Source: Alphaproteobacteria bacterium (GTDB lineage Bacteria; Pseudomonadota; Alphaproteobacteria; G02398745; G023898745). Taken from it: 64,000 bases of DNA. The notes under the pieces were generated by a model, which made no database searches, was not told where the DNA came from, and saw only the letters and a program-made list of their open reading frames with translations. The position numbers and the translations under genes were made by a program. Every line of letters starts with the position of its first letter. Position 1 is the stretch's first letter. Below are positions 49,180 through 58,630 of the stretch, one piece after another. Location of the stretch: NCBI GenBank assembly GCA_023898745.1, contig CP060237.1, forward strand, positions 868,001-932,000, given 5' to 3'.

Positions 49180-49932
49180 TTAAGTTTTCAAATACTTTTG
49201 CCATAAATCCAGGCGTTTTTCTTTAGTGATCTTTTCGGACATTTCTTTTTTCCATTTTGCAATATCGCCATGGTGCCCGCTCAACAAAACTTCAGGCACT
49301 TGCTTACCTTTCCATTCTCTTGGTTTTGTATAATGGGGGTATTCCAATAAGCAATTTTCGAAAGACTCATATGCTAATGTTTCTTTTCGCTCAACGGTTT
49401 GATATCTCAAAATCGCATCCATCATGGTTATAGCAGCCACCTCTCCACCTGAGAGAATAAAATCACCTAGGCTGAGTTCTATAAGTCCATGATTTTCGCG
49501 CCAATATTCAAGCACACGCTCATCGATTCCTTCATAACGCCCACATAGGAATATAATCTCAAGCTCGTCATCCTGAGCTTCAGCAAAAGAGCTTCTGGTG
49601 TTTGTTTCAGAATGACGATGCCAAAATCTTTTGACATGTTCTTGTTTAAACACCTCACCCTTCGGACTCAAATATACAATTATAGGATTTTTATGCAACG
49701 TCAGAGCATATACTAAGGCATCATGCACAACATCACACATAATCACCAACCCAAAATCACCGCCAAATGACGTATCATCAACTTTATGATGCTTTGAATG
49801 AGAAAAATCACGCATATTAATTACACGCAACTTCCATTCTTTTTTCTCTAAAGCTTTGCCTGATAAAGAATGCTCCAAAGGACCAGGAAACATCTCAGGA
49901 AATAAGGTAATAACGGTAAAATTTGCTGACAC
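49180..49932 (-). CDS. trmD: tRNA (guanine37-N1)-methyltransferase with in-frame palindromic insertion
   Basis: TrmD methylates G37 next to the anticodon, preventing frameshifts. The trefoil-knot blocks IIFLCGRYEGIDERV and LSLGDFILSGGEVAA and the closing PEVLLSGHHGDIAKWKK are intact. GTG 49932 (VSANFTVITLFPEMFPG) fits the family start; a TTG at 49995 would add an unlikely hydrophobic leader. The product has 250 residues. Residues about 105-122 (RHSETNTRSSFAEAQDDE) are encoded by a repeat (49566-49617) just before the SAM-binding strand, a surface position. rplS, its usual partner, is elsewhere. Confidence 0.95.
   Translation of the reverse strand: MSANFTVITLFPEMFPGPLEHSLSGKALEKKEWKLRVINMRDFSHSKHHKVDDTSFGGDFGLVIMCDVVHDALVYALTLHKNPIIVYLSPKGEVFKQEHVKRFWHRHSETNTRSSFAEAQDDELEIIFLCGRYEGIDERVLEYWRENHGLIELSLGDFILSGGEVAAITMMDAILRYQTVERKETLAYESFENCLLEYPHYTKPREWKGKQVPEVLLSGHHGDIAKWKKEMSEKITKEKRLDLWQKYLKT
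49566..49617. repeat. palindromic element, family 2, inside trmD
   Basis: The arms CGTCATCCTGAGC and TTTCAGAATGACG (complementary with few mismatches) flank an inner pair AGCAAAAGAGCTTCT. The translation SSFAEAQDDE is the well-known reading of this type of repeat in Rickettsia genes. The host reading frame is kept. Confidence 0.85.
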
Positions 49933-50000
49933 GATGAAATGACTTTGTAGGATATATATTGTTATATTTATGTAACGAATAAGCAAAAACTTCAACTTTC

Positions 50001-52409
50001 GTGAAACGTCTCAATTTAATCGATGGCTATGGCTATGTTTTTCGGGCATACTACGCCCTTCCCCCTCTAACCAACCCAAAAGGTGATCCTGTCGGCGCTG
50101 TCTTTGGGTTTTGTCGCATGATGATCAAGCTTATGCAAAGTCGCCCTGATGAATTATTTTTGGCTGTGTTTGACTCAGGCAAAACAAATTTTCGCCATGA
50201 TCTTTATCCGGAATATAAAAGCAAACGCGTAGAGGCACCAGAAGATCTAAAAAAACAGTTCCCAATTATAAGAGATGCATGCAAAGCTTTGGGCATCCAT
50301 CAAGTTGAGCAAGATGGTTATGAAGCAGATGATATTATTGCATCCTATGCGAAAAAGGCTTCTCAAGGTAGTTACATTGTAAATATTATTTCTGGTGATA
50401 AAGATTTTATGCAGCTTCTAACTAATGAAAAAGTGAAAATCTTTCATCCCATTAAAGAAAAAGAACTGACGTCCGAAGATGTCCTGAAAAAGTTTGGAGT
50501 GCCACCGCATCAGGTTTTAGATGTGCAATCTATCATGGGTGACTCTTCTGATGGCATTCCTGGAATTCCCGGCATAGGACCCAAGGGTGCACAGGAGCTC
50601 ATATCTAAATATAAAACCTTAGAGGGTGTTTATGAACACTTAGATGATCTCCCAAATAACAAGCGTAAAGAGCGCTTGATTGAGCATAAGGACAAGGCTT
50701 TTATTTCAAAACAACTGGCGCATTTGAAAGATGATTTAGAAATAAAACACGATTTATCGCAATTACATTTAGAATCACCTGACCGTACATTCTTTCAAGA
50801 AAATGGATTTCATAGCTTATTAGCCATGCTAGAGCAGAAAGCTGTTAAATTAAAAACTCTTTCATCTTTTGAGGAGTTCTATAAGCGCGCACTTAATAGT
50901 TTAGAAGTCTATATTCGTATAGATGGAAATAGCACCACTTGTTTAGTCAATGGATTTGCTTTTGAGACATCTGATGCAAATTTTCTGAAAAACATCAAAC
51001 CTCTTCTCGAAAACCCCGGTATCACAAAAATCTTTCACTCTGTCAAAGATGTGATTTATCAGTGTCAAGAATTAGATACAAACCTTAAAGGATATCATGC
51101 ATTAGAATCTATGTCTTTATGCTTATTTTCAGGAAAGCACGACCATTCTTTAAAAGCTCTTGAAGCATATTACAATGATAAAAATCTCTATCCTCTACTT
51201 AAAAAAGACCTGGTTAAAGCCGAAGCGCTGTCACTTTACGAACAAGGAGAGCGATACCTACCCGAAATTCTCGTGAATATTGAAAAGCACGGCATCCAAA
51301 TTGATATGGAATTTTTGATGCAATATGAAGATCATATTGAGAAAGAATTAGTTAAATGTGAAAAAGAAATTTATAACATTGTTGGAAAGGAGTTTAACAT
51401 CAATTCACCAAAACAACTTGGAGCTATTTTGTTTGAAGATATGCAAATTATCGGAACGACAAAAACCAAAACAGGTAGCTATTCAACAGACTCTGATGTG
51501 TTAGAAAAAATTAACCTCCCGCTGACAAATCTCATTCTAACCTATAGGCAGCTAGCTAAAATTCTTAACACATATGTGAAGCCTTTGATTGAAAAAACAC
51601 AAAAAGGCCGCGTTCATACAACCTTATTGCACAATAATGTTTTAACAGGTCGCCTCTCTTCTCAAAACCCCAACTTGCAAAATATTCCAGCAAAATCAGA
51701 TGATGTGCGCAAGGCATTTGTAGCACCTAAAGGCACGAAACTATTAAGCTTCGACTATTCACAAATCGAACTTAGACTGTTAGCCCATTTTTCCCAAGAA
51801 AAAGCTTTGGTTGAAGCATTTCGCCATGGCGAGGATATCCATGCCAAAACAGCCCAAGAAGTTTTCGGAACTGTAACAGATGAAACGCGACGCAATGCGA
51901 AAATGATTAACTATGGTATCATTTATGGCATGAGCGCATTTGGATTATCTGAAGCATTGAAAATCCCAAAATCTGAAGCGCAAAAAATCATTGATCAATA
52001 TGTAGGTCAATATAAAAACGTTCAAGCGTACATTGAAACACAAAAAGCTATGGCCAAAACACAAGGCTTTGTAAAAACGCTATTCAATAAACGTATTTAT
52101 ATTTCTGAAATTCAAGGAAAGTTTGCTGGACATGCTGAACGTCAAAGCATCAATGCGCCCTTGCAAGGCACAACAGCCGATATGATGAAAATTGCGATGA
52201 ATCGTGTATATTTTTGGCTACAGATGGATAAATTACGTTCTAAGATGATTTTGCAGGTTCATGACGAATTATTATTTGAAGTTCCAAAAAATGAAGTTGA
52301 TATTGTAAAAATGAAAGTGAAATTCTTGATGGAAACTGTATGTGATTTCTTGGATGTCCCGATTATTGCCAATATGAAAATGGGAGAAAATTGGCAGGAG
52401 TTGAAATAG
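50001..52409 (+). CDS. polA: DNA polymerase I, apparently without proofreading
   Basis: The 802-residue protein has an N-terminal 5' nuclease (residues 1-285; YKSKRVEAPEDLKKQFP, YEADDIIASYA, GDSSDGIPGIPGIGPKGA) and a C-terminal polymerase (about 440-802) with motif A SFDYSQIELRLLAH, motif B RRNAKMINYGIIYG and motif C QVHDELLFEVP. The middle region keeps the fold length but lacks the acidic proofreading residues (YIRIDGNST where E. coli has FDTETDSL, and no YAAED block). It would do Okazaki-fragment processing and repair. GTG 50001 is the start, 69 bases from the divergent trmD start. It ends next to convergent grpE with no gap. Confidence 0.95.
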   Translation: MKRLNLIDGYGYVFRAYYALPPLTNPKGDPVGAVFGFCRMMIKLMQSRPDELFLAVFDSGKTNFRHDLYPEYKSKRVEAPEDLKKQFPIIRDACKALGIHQVEQDGYEADDIIASYAKKASQGSYIVNIISGDKDFMQLLTNEKVKIFHPIKEKELTSEDVLKKFGVPPHQVLDVQSIMGDSSDGIPGIPGIGPKGAQELISKYKTLEGVYEHLDDLPNNKRKERLIEHKDKAFISKQLAHLKDDLEIKHDLSQLHLESPDRTFFQENGFHSLLAMLEQKAVKLKTLSSFEEFYKRALNSLEVYIRIDGNSTTCLVNGFAFETSDANFLKNIKPLLENPGITKIFHSVKDVIYQCQELDTNLKGYHALESMSLCLFSGKHDHSLKALEAYYNDKNLYPLLKKDLVKAEALSLYEQGERYLPEILVNIEKHGIQIDMEFLMQYEDHIEKELVKCEKEIYNIVGKEFNINSPKQLGAILFEDMQIIGTTKTKTGSYSTDSDVLEKINLPLTNLILTYRQLAKILNTYVKPLIEKTQKGRVHTTLLHNNVLTGRLSSQNPNLQNIPAKSDDVRKAFVAPKGTKLLSFDYSQIELRLLAHFSQEKALVEAFRHGEDIHAKTAQEVFGTVTDETRRNAKMINYGIIYGMSAFGLSEALKIPKSEAQKIIDQYVGQYKNVQAYIETQKAMAKTQGFVKTLFNKRIYISEIQGKFAGHAERQSINAPLQGTTADMMKIAMNRVYFWLQMDKLRSKMILQVHDELLFEVPKNEVDIVKMKVKFLMETVCDFLDVPIIANMKMGENWQELK

Positions 52410-52895
52410 CTACTTCTTCACCCCAACCATCGCAGGTCTAAGAAGTCTCTCGTGCATCTTGTACCCCTCTTGCATCACTCGCACCACTGTTTGCGATGGA
52501 TGTTCAGAAGTCTCATCTTCAATCTCTGTAACCACCTCGTGTACATTTGGGTCGAGCTCATGATGAAGTGAATCAACTTTTTTAACACCATGCGCATTAA
52601 GAATTTTATCAAATTCTTGGTGGATCATCTTGATGCCATCCACAGTACTTTTAACGTCTTGCGTTTTTTCAATACTTTGCAACGCCATTTCAAGACCATC
52701 AATCACCTTCAGCAGATCTTTTGCAAAACGAAATGCACCAAACTGAGCCGCATCCACGCGCTCTTTTTCAAAGCGCTTTCTAGTGTTTTCAAGGTCTGCA
52801 CGACCCCTAAGAACTTCACTTTCCAGCGCCTTAACTTTTTCTTGCAGCTCCTCTATAGGATCTACTTCTACTTCTTGATCTTTTTCTTCTGTCAT
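52410..52895 (-). CDS. grpE: nucleotide exchange factor GrpE
   Basis: GrpE releases ADP from DnaK. The 161-residue protein has a long N-terminal coiled coil (IEELQEKVKALESEVLRGRADLENTRKR; landmark ADLENTRKR), then the four-helix and beta-wing parts with DLLKVIDGLEMAL, HGVKKVDSLHHELDPNVHEV and VVRVMQEGYKMHERLLRPAMV. It is apart from dnaK-dnaJ, with no CIRCE site next to it. It follows rpmG by four bases, so both may be cotranscribed. Confidence 0.96.
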   Translation of the reverse strand: MTEEKDQEVEVDPIEELQEKVKALESEVLRGRADLENTRKRFEKERVDAAQFGAFRFAKDLLKVIDGLEMALQSIEKTQDVKSTVDGIKMIHQEFDKILNAHGVKKVDSLHHELDPNVHEVVTEIEDETSEHPSQTVVRVMQEGYKMHERLLRPAMVGVKK

Positions 52896-52899
52896 AGAC

Positions 52900-53073
52900 C
52901 TATTTCATTTTTGCTTCTTTGAACATTACGTGCTTTCTCACACGAGGATCGTATTTTTTCATTTCTAACTTATCAGGCTTTGTTCTTGCATTTTTCTTAG
53001 TTACATAAAAATATCCTGTGTCTGCAGAACTGATCATCCTGATTTGAATGACTGCGCCTTTTTTCTTTGCCAT
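52900..53073 (-). CDS. rpmG: 50S ribosomal protein L33
   Basis: This 57-residue gene begins [20 protein letters not shown] and continues [20 protein letters not shown], then [17 protein letters not shown], an unmistakable L33. It lacks the CxxC zinc motifs, as in other zinc-independent L33 forms of proteobacteria. It ends four bases before grpE. It is shorter than 60 codons and easy to miss. A family-1 repeat separates it from dapE. Confidence 0.95.
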   Translation of the reverse strand: MAKKKGAVIQIRMISSADTGYFYVTKKNARTKPDKLEMKKYDPRVRKHVMFKEAKMK

Positions 53074-53141
53074 TGTTTCTTGTTCAAGTCCTTATATAGA
53101 GTATGCTACCATAATTTATTAGGATAAGAAAATAGGTAAGG

Positions 53142-53215
53142 TCGTTATGGCGAGACCCTTAAGGGTTGTGGCCATCCATTATGGATCACCGCGTTGCCGC
53201 ATTCCTCGTGATGAC
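53142..53215. repeat. palindromic element, family 1
   Basis: It begins CGTTATGGCGAG and ends CTCGTGATGACAA. The inner hairpin ACCCTTAAGGGTT is palindromic and the core GGCCATCC plus GGATCACC is conserved. It lies between divergent rpmG and dapE. Confidence 0.8.
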
Positions 53216-53232
53216 AACCCCACGCAAAAAAC

Positions 53233-54282
53233 ATGCTTGAACACGAACTTGCTAAAAAACTCATAAAAATTAAAAGCATTACTCCAGAGAATAATGGATG
53301 TCTAGAGCTTATTGCATCTTATCTTCCTGATTTTGAACATAGCTATATCAACAAAGGAAATACATCTAATTTATTCTCAAAATATAAAAACGGCGCTAAA
53401 CATTTTGCTTTTGCTGGCCATATCGATGTTGTGCCAGTGTCTGATAATTGGTCTGTTCCGCCTTTTGATGGCGTTGTAAAAAATGGATATTTATATGGAC
53501 GCGGTACCAACGATATGAAAGGCGCTATTGCATGCTTTGTTGCTGCATTTTTGGAAGTTAAAGATAAAATTAATTATTCTGTAAGCTTTCTTTTAACGAG
53601 CGACGAAGAAGGTGATGCAACCTATGGTACACGTGAAATTATTAAATATTTACAAGATAAAAATGAAAAAATAGACCTGTGTTTGATTGGAGAGCCCACT
53701 TCAAAAAACAAGGTTGGTGATCGCATTAAAATAGGAAGTCGTGGCAGTATCAATACACGCATTCGTGTTCATGGGCAAGCTGGACATGTTGGATATCCGG
53801 ATGAAGCAAAAAACCCTATTCCTATAGCGCTAGACCTCGCAAAAAAACTAAATGAACATGTATTAGATAAGGGTAATGAGCATTTTCAAGCATCTAATTT
53901 GGAGCTTACATCCATCGATGTTAATAACACTGCAACCAATGTGATCCCACCTTATATCGATATCCGATTTAATATTCGATTTAACGATATTCATACACAT
54001 GAATCTTTAAAAGCATGGATTCAAAGTATCGCCCATGAGCATGAATGTCACTTTGAGTTCTGTGGCATACCTTATTATTGTGATATTTCCAAATTCAATT
54101 TAAGCAGCGCGAATATTTCAACTCACGGCGCAGCAAGCGACGGGTTTATTATTAAAGACCTGTGCCCTTGTTTTGAATTAGGGTTGTTTTATGATCAAGC
54201 ACACCAAAAAGACGAACGAGTTTTGTTGGAGGATTTGACTAAACTCAAAGAAATATACAAAGAAATACTCTTGCATTTCTAA
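53233..54282 (+). CDS. dapE: succinyl-diaminopimelate desuccinylase
   Basis: DapE removes succinate in the lysine/meso-diaminopimelate pathway, which supplies peptidoglycan. The 349-residue protein has the two-zinc ligands in FAGHIDVVPV, GRGTNDMKGAI, TSDEEGDATYGT (catalytic Glu) and LIGEPTS, and a final His in the YDQAHQKDERV block. It is a little shorter than usual (about 375). It is first in a run of three genes with close spacing. Confidence 0.95.
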   Translation: MLEHELAKKLIKIKSITPENNGCLELIASYLPDFEHSYINKGNTSNLFSKYKNGAKHFAFAGHIDVVPVSDNWSVPPFDGVVKNGYLYGRGTNDMKGAIACFVAAFLEVKDKINYSVSFLLTSDEEGDATYGTREIIKYLQDKNEKIDLCLIGEPTSKNKVGDRIKIGSRGSINTRIRVHGQAGHVGYPDEAKNPIPIALDLAKKLNEHVLDKGNEHFQASNLELTSIDVNNTATNVIPPYIDIRFNIRFNDIHTHESLKAWIQSIAHEHECHFEFCGIPYYCDISKFNLSSANISTHGAASDGFIIKDLCPCFELGLFYDQAHQKDERVLLEDLTKLKEIYKEILLHF

Positions 54283-54306
54283 AGACAATCTTTTACAAAA
54301 AGATAT

Positions 54307-54948
54307 ATGAAGGAATTGTTAATTACTATGCTTAGCGATAAAGAATTTTTAGATATCGCCACAACAGACGGAAAGAAAACAAAACAAACAGAATACTATC
54401 TTGCAGCTTATAAAAAATGGAAAAAAGATCGAAAATTTACACTGAACTGGTGTGCGTTTTTGTTTTTTGCATTTTGGATGATGTATAGAAAAATGTACCT
54501 TACAGCCATTATTTTTGGAACCATTGCTTGGACGGTGCCTTTGTATTTAACGTCATTTGTTATAAAATTCTCAAACTTAATTCCCCTAGAAAAAATACCA
54601 ATGTATTCAGGTCTTGTAAGTTTGATTATCTACCTTTTTACCTTTGGACTCTTTGGAAATATTGTTTATTTTCATTTTGTAGACACAATGCACCAATTGA
54701 AATATAAAAAAATTGGAACAAATAAAGGAATTATTTGGGCATTCTTTTGCGTTCTATTTATAGTCAGCGTATTGCTTGGGGGGCTCATGAGCCTCGATCC
54801 TGGTTTTGTTAAGTATTTTATTGTTACGCTACCCGCTATTAGCTTCATTTCCAGCACAATCCTTCCTATTTTTTTAGGGTATCTCTTCGACAGAAGATGG
54901 GGTGTAATCTTATATCCGCTTTTTAAAATCAAAAACCTTAAGGTATGA
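54307..54948 (+). CDS. DUF2628-like inner-membrane protein
   Basis: The 213-residue protein has a charged N-terminal 40 residues, then about five membrane segments. The first (WCAFLFFAFWMMYRKMY) has the FNWxAFLFxxxWxxYRKMY pattern of the DUF2628 family, which is of unknown function. It follows dapE by 24 bases and its stop overlaps the next start by four bases (ATGA), so it is in the same operon. Confidence 0.75.
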   Translation: MKELLITMLSDKEFLDIATTDGKKTKQTEYYLAAYKKWKKDRKFTLNWCAFLFFAFWMMYRKMYLTAIIFGTIAWTVPLYLTSFVIKFSNLIPLEKIPMYSGLVSLIIYLFTFGLFGNIVYFHFVDTMHQLKYKKIGTNKGIIWAFFCVLFIVSVLLGGLMSLDPGFVKYFIVTLPAISFISSTILPIFLGYLFDRRWGVILYPLFKIKNLKV

Positions 54949-56075
54949 TATTTTTTTGCTTTGCCAACCTTGATCAACTGACAAATACTGAAGGACTTTC
55001 AGATTATATTGAAAATCTAGAAGACCAATTCAAAGATAAAATTGGTGGGGCTGTCGCTGTTGTATATAAAGGTCAGGTTATATATAAAAAAACTTTTGGG
55101 CAGACAAAACTTGAGGACGGAAAACCGATCACATCTAAGACAGTATTCTCTATTGCATCCTGCACAAAACCAATTGTCTCAACAGCTGTTGCAATGCTCA
55201 TTAAACAAAAAAAACTTAGACTCAATGATACGGTTACATTTTTCAAAAAGAATCAGCCTGTCAAAGTCGAGCATTTGCTAGCCCACACAACGGGCTATGT
55301 GTTTGATGGCGAAACGGATGGAAAAAGAAACAACAATAGAATGATTGAAAAAGGCGTTCCAAGATTGCAATTACTAAAAATATTAAAAAATAGCCCTCAA
55401 GAATTCAAACCTGGAGAAAAATATTCTTACAACAATATTACATTTAGTCTTATAGAAAACATCATTAAATCTAGTACGAAAAAAAATTGGAAATATGCTG
55501 TAGCAGAACTTCTAGATAGTTTAGATATAAATGACTACGCTTTTGGTTGTCCTGAAAATGATGAAACTATCGCTTACCCCCATTCTATTAAAAGTGAACA
55601 ATTCCAAACTGAAGTTGAAACTCTGCCTGTTAAACGCCCACACCATGAGTCGGTCGGTTCTGCCGGCGGACTTTTTATGTCTTTAGATGGAATGATTAAA
55701 TTTTTAAAGCTACACATGGGCTACGCACCGCATGTTTTAACAAAAAAAGATTTAAAAAAATTTCACGAACCAAGAATTAGTACATCCTCTGATTGGTTTA
55801 TGACAACATGGCCCATTCCTAGAGAAGAGTTTGATTTATCTTATGGCTTAGGCTGGCGTATTTTTGATTATAAAAATGATCCACTTAAAAAGAATCGCAT
55901 CGTTTTTAGCATGGGATATCTAAGGGGTATGCTGCCATTTATTGGCTTTTTGCCGAATCACGAGATTGGTATTGTTATTCTGTTAAATCAAGATTACTAT
56001 AATTTTTCTCTGGAGCAAGGACTGGGTTTTTTAAATTACTTTGTGTCTAAGAGCACATCTAACTGTAAAATTTGA
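54945..56075 (+). CDS. serine hydrolase, class C beta-lactamase/esterase family
   Basis: The 376-residue protein has the active-site SxxK as SCTK (Ser72, Lys75), the second motif YNN in KYSYNNITF, and a HESVGSAGG block in the place of the third (KTG-like) motif, as in EstB-type esterases. It could be a DD-peptidase-like or esterase enzyme, or a weak beta-lactamase. The N-terminus (MIFFCFANLDQ) is short and only weakly signal-like, so export is uncertain. It is coupled to the upstream membrane protein by ATGA. Confidence 0.85.
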   Translation: MIFFCFANLDQLTNTEGLSDYIENLEDQFKDKIGGAVAVVYKGQVIYKKTFGQTKLEDGKPITSKTVFSIASCTKPIVSTAVAMLIKQKKLRLNDTVTFFKKNQPVKVEHLLAHTTGYVFDGETDGKRNNNRMIEKGVPRLQLLKILKNSPQEFKPGEKYSYNNITFSLIENIIKSSTKKNWKYAVAELLDSLDINDYAFGCPENDETIAYPHSIKSEQFQTEVETLPVKRPHHESVGSAGGLFMSLDGMIKFLKLHMGYAPHVLTKKDLKKFHEPRISTSSDWFMTTWPIPREEFDLSYGLGWRIFDYKNDPLKKNRIVFSMGYLRGMLPFIGFLPNHEIGIVILLNQDYYNFSLEQGLGFLNYFVSKSTSNCKI

Positions 56076-56093
56076 ATGATAAATAACCACAAT

Positions 56094-56116
56094 CAGAGCT
56101 CGTTATGAGAGCTCTG
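56094..56116 (+). terminator. possible hairpin terminator after the dapE operon
   Basis: CAGAGCTC and GAGCTCTG form a perfect 8-bp stem with a 7-base loop, 18 bases after the serine hydrolase stop. The following TACATCTTGTTC is only moderately T-rich. Confidence 0.4.
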
Positions 56117-56181
56117 TACATCTTGTTCAAAAAGGTGTTAAATAAAAATGAGGTTGAAACTTGCAACCATGAAATTATTGC

Positions 56182-57690
56182 ATGAAATTATTAATTGATC
56201 ATCATGCATTTGAATCAAGAGCTGCTGTAATTGATGATAACGGCGTTTTACAAACACTCAATATTGATACAAGTGCACATAAACAAACAAAAGGTAACAT
56301 TTACCTTGCAAAAATCGTTAGAGTTGAGCCCGGAATTGGCGCAGTATTTTTAGACTATGGTGGAAAAAAGAATGGATTTTTACCCATTGGTCAACTCAAA
56401 AAGCTTTTACCGGACGAACAACAACTAAAGCGCGCCGTGGGTGAAAATCTTCTTGTGCAAGTCATAAAAGAAGAGCGACAAAATAAAGGTTGCGCTTTTA
56501 CAATTGAAATTAGCTTAGCTGGTCACTACTCCATTATACTGCCATTCGAAGGAAGTGTTGGTGGCGTATCCCAAAAGATTAAAGGCTCAGTTGAACGAGA
56601 GCGCTTAAGAAAAATTGTTGAAAAGATTGGACTACCCTCCTACATCAGCGTTATTTTAAGAACTTCTGCCGAAAAAAGAGCAGCGGATGAAATTCGCAAA
56701 GATATTCGTTACTTAAACAAACTATGGAGAGCTATCTCCAAAAAAGCACAGGAGAAAAAACAACCTGGTTTGGTTTATGAAGAGCATAGTATTTTTGAAC
56801 GCGCTGTGCGAGATACGGCATCCAAAGATGTTAAGGACATTCTTATAGAAGGTAAGGAAATTTTTGAGCAAGTTAAAAAATTTGCTCGCACCGTTATGCC
56901 TAGCATTAAAAATAAAATTCATGAATACAACGGCGATAAACCTTTATTTAATATGTTTCATGTGAATGAGCAAATAGAGATGCTCTTAAGCCCTTTAGTA
57001 CCACTCAAGTCAGGTGGAACACTTGTAATTCAGCAAACAGAAGCTTTGATCTCGATTGATGTGAACTCAGCAGGTTATAAATCGAAACTTCAAGAAGATA
57101 CCAGTCGAGATATTAATGTTGAAGCATGTGAAGAAATTGCGCGACAGATTCTTCTGCGAGATATTTCCGGTATTATCGTAATTGATTTCATTGATATGGA
57201 GCGTGAAGAAAATAATGCACTTGTTTATAAAACGCTCAAAGCTGCTTTTAAGCACGATTCGGCACGAACAAATATTTTGCCTGTTAACGCATTTGGCGTC
57301 ATCCAAATGACGCGCCAAAGATCTAAAAAAACCCTATCAGATTATTTTACACAAAAGTGCCCCTGCTGTTCTGGTTATGGTAGCGCACGAACAGTTGAGT
57401 CTATGAGCTCAACCATTTTACGTGCCATCAAGAAGAAAGCCGCTGCAAACTCTATGAGCGATGTTATTGTAACAGTATCTAAAGATGTTTTTGATTACAT
57501 GCAAAATAAGCTAAGGCGAGATATTTGTGCTATTGAAGAGCAACACCAGGTTAGAGTGCAGTTGATGTCCGTGTGGCATATTAACAATGCTGACTACAAT
57601 ATTCGGATAGAAAACCAACAAAAACCTACTATGCCACACATCAAAGAAGAGCAGGTTTTGAGTAAACGCAGAAAGGTCGCGCACGGATAA
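56182..57690 (+). CDS. rng: ribonuclease E/G family endoribonuclease
   Basis: The 502-residue protein processes and degrades RNA. It has an N-terminal S1 domain (GNIYLAKIVRVEPGIGAVFLDYG; landmark RVEPGIGAVFLDYG), the catalytic Mg2+ residues in SIDVNSAG and VIDFIDM, and the zinc-link CPCCSGYG. It stops soon after the small domain, so it lacks the long scaffold of E. coli RNase E. RNase G or the catalytic core of RNase E fits equally. It precedes the str operon by 78 bases. Confidence 0.93.
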   Translation: MKLLIDHHAFESRAAVIDDNGVLQTLNIDTSAHKQTKGNIYLAKIVRVEPGIGAVFLDYGGKKNGFLPIGQLKKLLPDEQQLKRAVGENLLVQVIKEERQNKGCAFTIEISLAGHYSIILPFEGSVGGVSQKIKGSVERERLRKIVEKIGLPSYISVILRTSAEKRAADEIRKDIRYLNKLWRAISKKAQEKKQPGLVYEEHSIFERAVRDTASKDVKDILIEGKEIFEQVKKFARTVMPSIKNKIHEYNGDKPLFNMFHVNEQIEMLLSPLVPLKSGGTLVIQQTEALISIDVNSAGYKSKLQEDTSRDINVEACEEIARQILLRDISGIIVIDFIDMEREENNALVYKTLKAAFKHDSARTNILPVNAFGVIQMTRQRSKKTLSDYFTQKCPCCSGYGSARTVESMSSTILRAIKKKAAANSMSDVIVTVSKDVFDYMQNKLRRDICAIEEQHQVRVQLMSVWHINNADYNIRIENQQKPTMPHIKEEQVLSKRRKVAHG

Positions 57691-57768
57691 TAAAAAATTC
57701 ACCTTACCCCTGTCTTTTTTTACAAAATGGGTCTACAATAAACCATGTAGAAATGTATTTGATACTAT

Positions 57769-58140
57769 ATGCCAACAATTAACCAGCTGGTTCGCAAAGG
57801 AAGAATTCCGGTAAAAGCAAAAAACAAAGTGCCAGCGCTCGAAGCTTGTCCACAAAAAAGAGGTGTGTGTACAAGAGTTTTCACAACAACACCAAAGAAA
57901 CCAAACTCCGCACTTCGTAAAGTTGCGCGTATCCAACTAAGTAATGGATATGAAGTAACTGGTTATATTCCAGGAATGGGGCACAATCTTCAAGAACACT
58001 CTGTTGTTATGATCGAAGGTGGTCGTGTAAAAGACTTACCTGGTGTGCGCTATCACATCATCCGCGGAACACTTGATACACAAGGTGTACAAAATAGAAA
58101 ACAAGCCCGCTCCAGATATGGTGCGAAGAAACCTAAATAA
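57769..58140 (+). CDS. rpsL: 30S ribosomal protein S12
   Basis: S12 monitors codon-anticodon pairing. The 123-residue protein has the canonical loops [16 protein letters not shown] and [15 protein letters not shown]; the Lys residues mutated in streptomycin-resistant strains are wild type. It is first in the str operon rpsL-rpsG-fusA. Confidence 0.98.
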   Translation: MPTINQLVRKGRIPVKAKNKVPALEACPQKRGVCTRVFTTTPKKPNSALRKVARIQLSNGYEVTGYIPGMGHNLQEHSVVMIEGGRVKDLPGVRYHIIRGTLDTQGVQNRKQARSRYGAKKPK

Positions 58141-58154
58141 AGAAGGAGTTTTAA

Positions 58155-58628
<474 letters not shown>

Positions 58629-58630
58629 CT

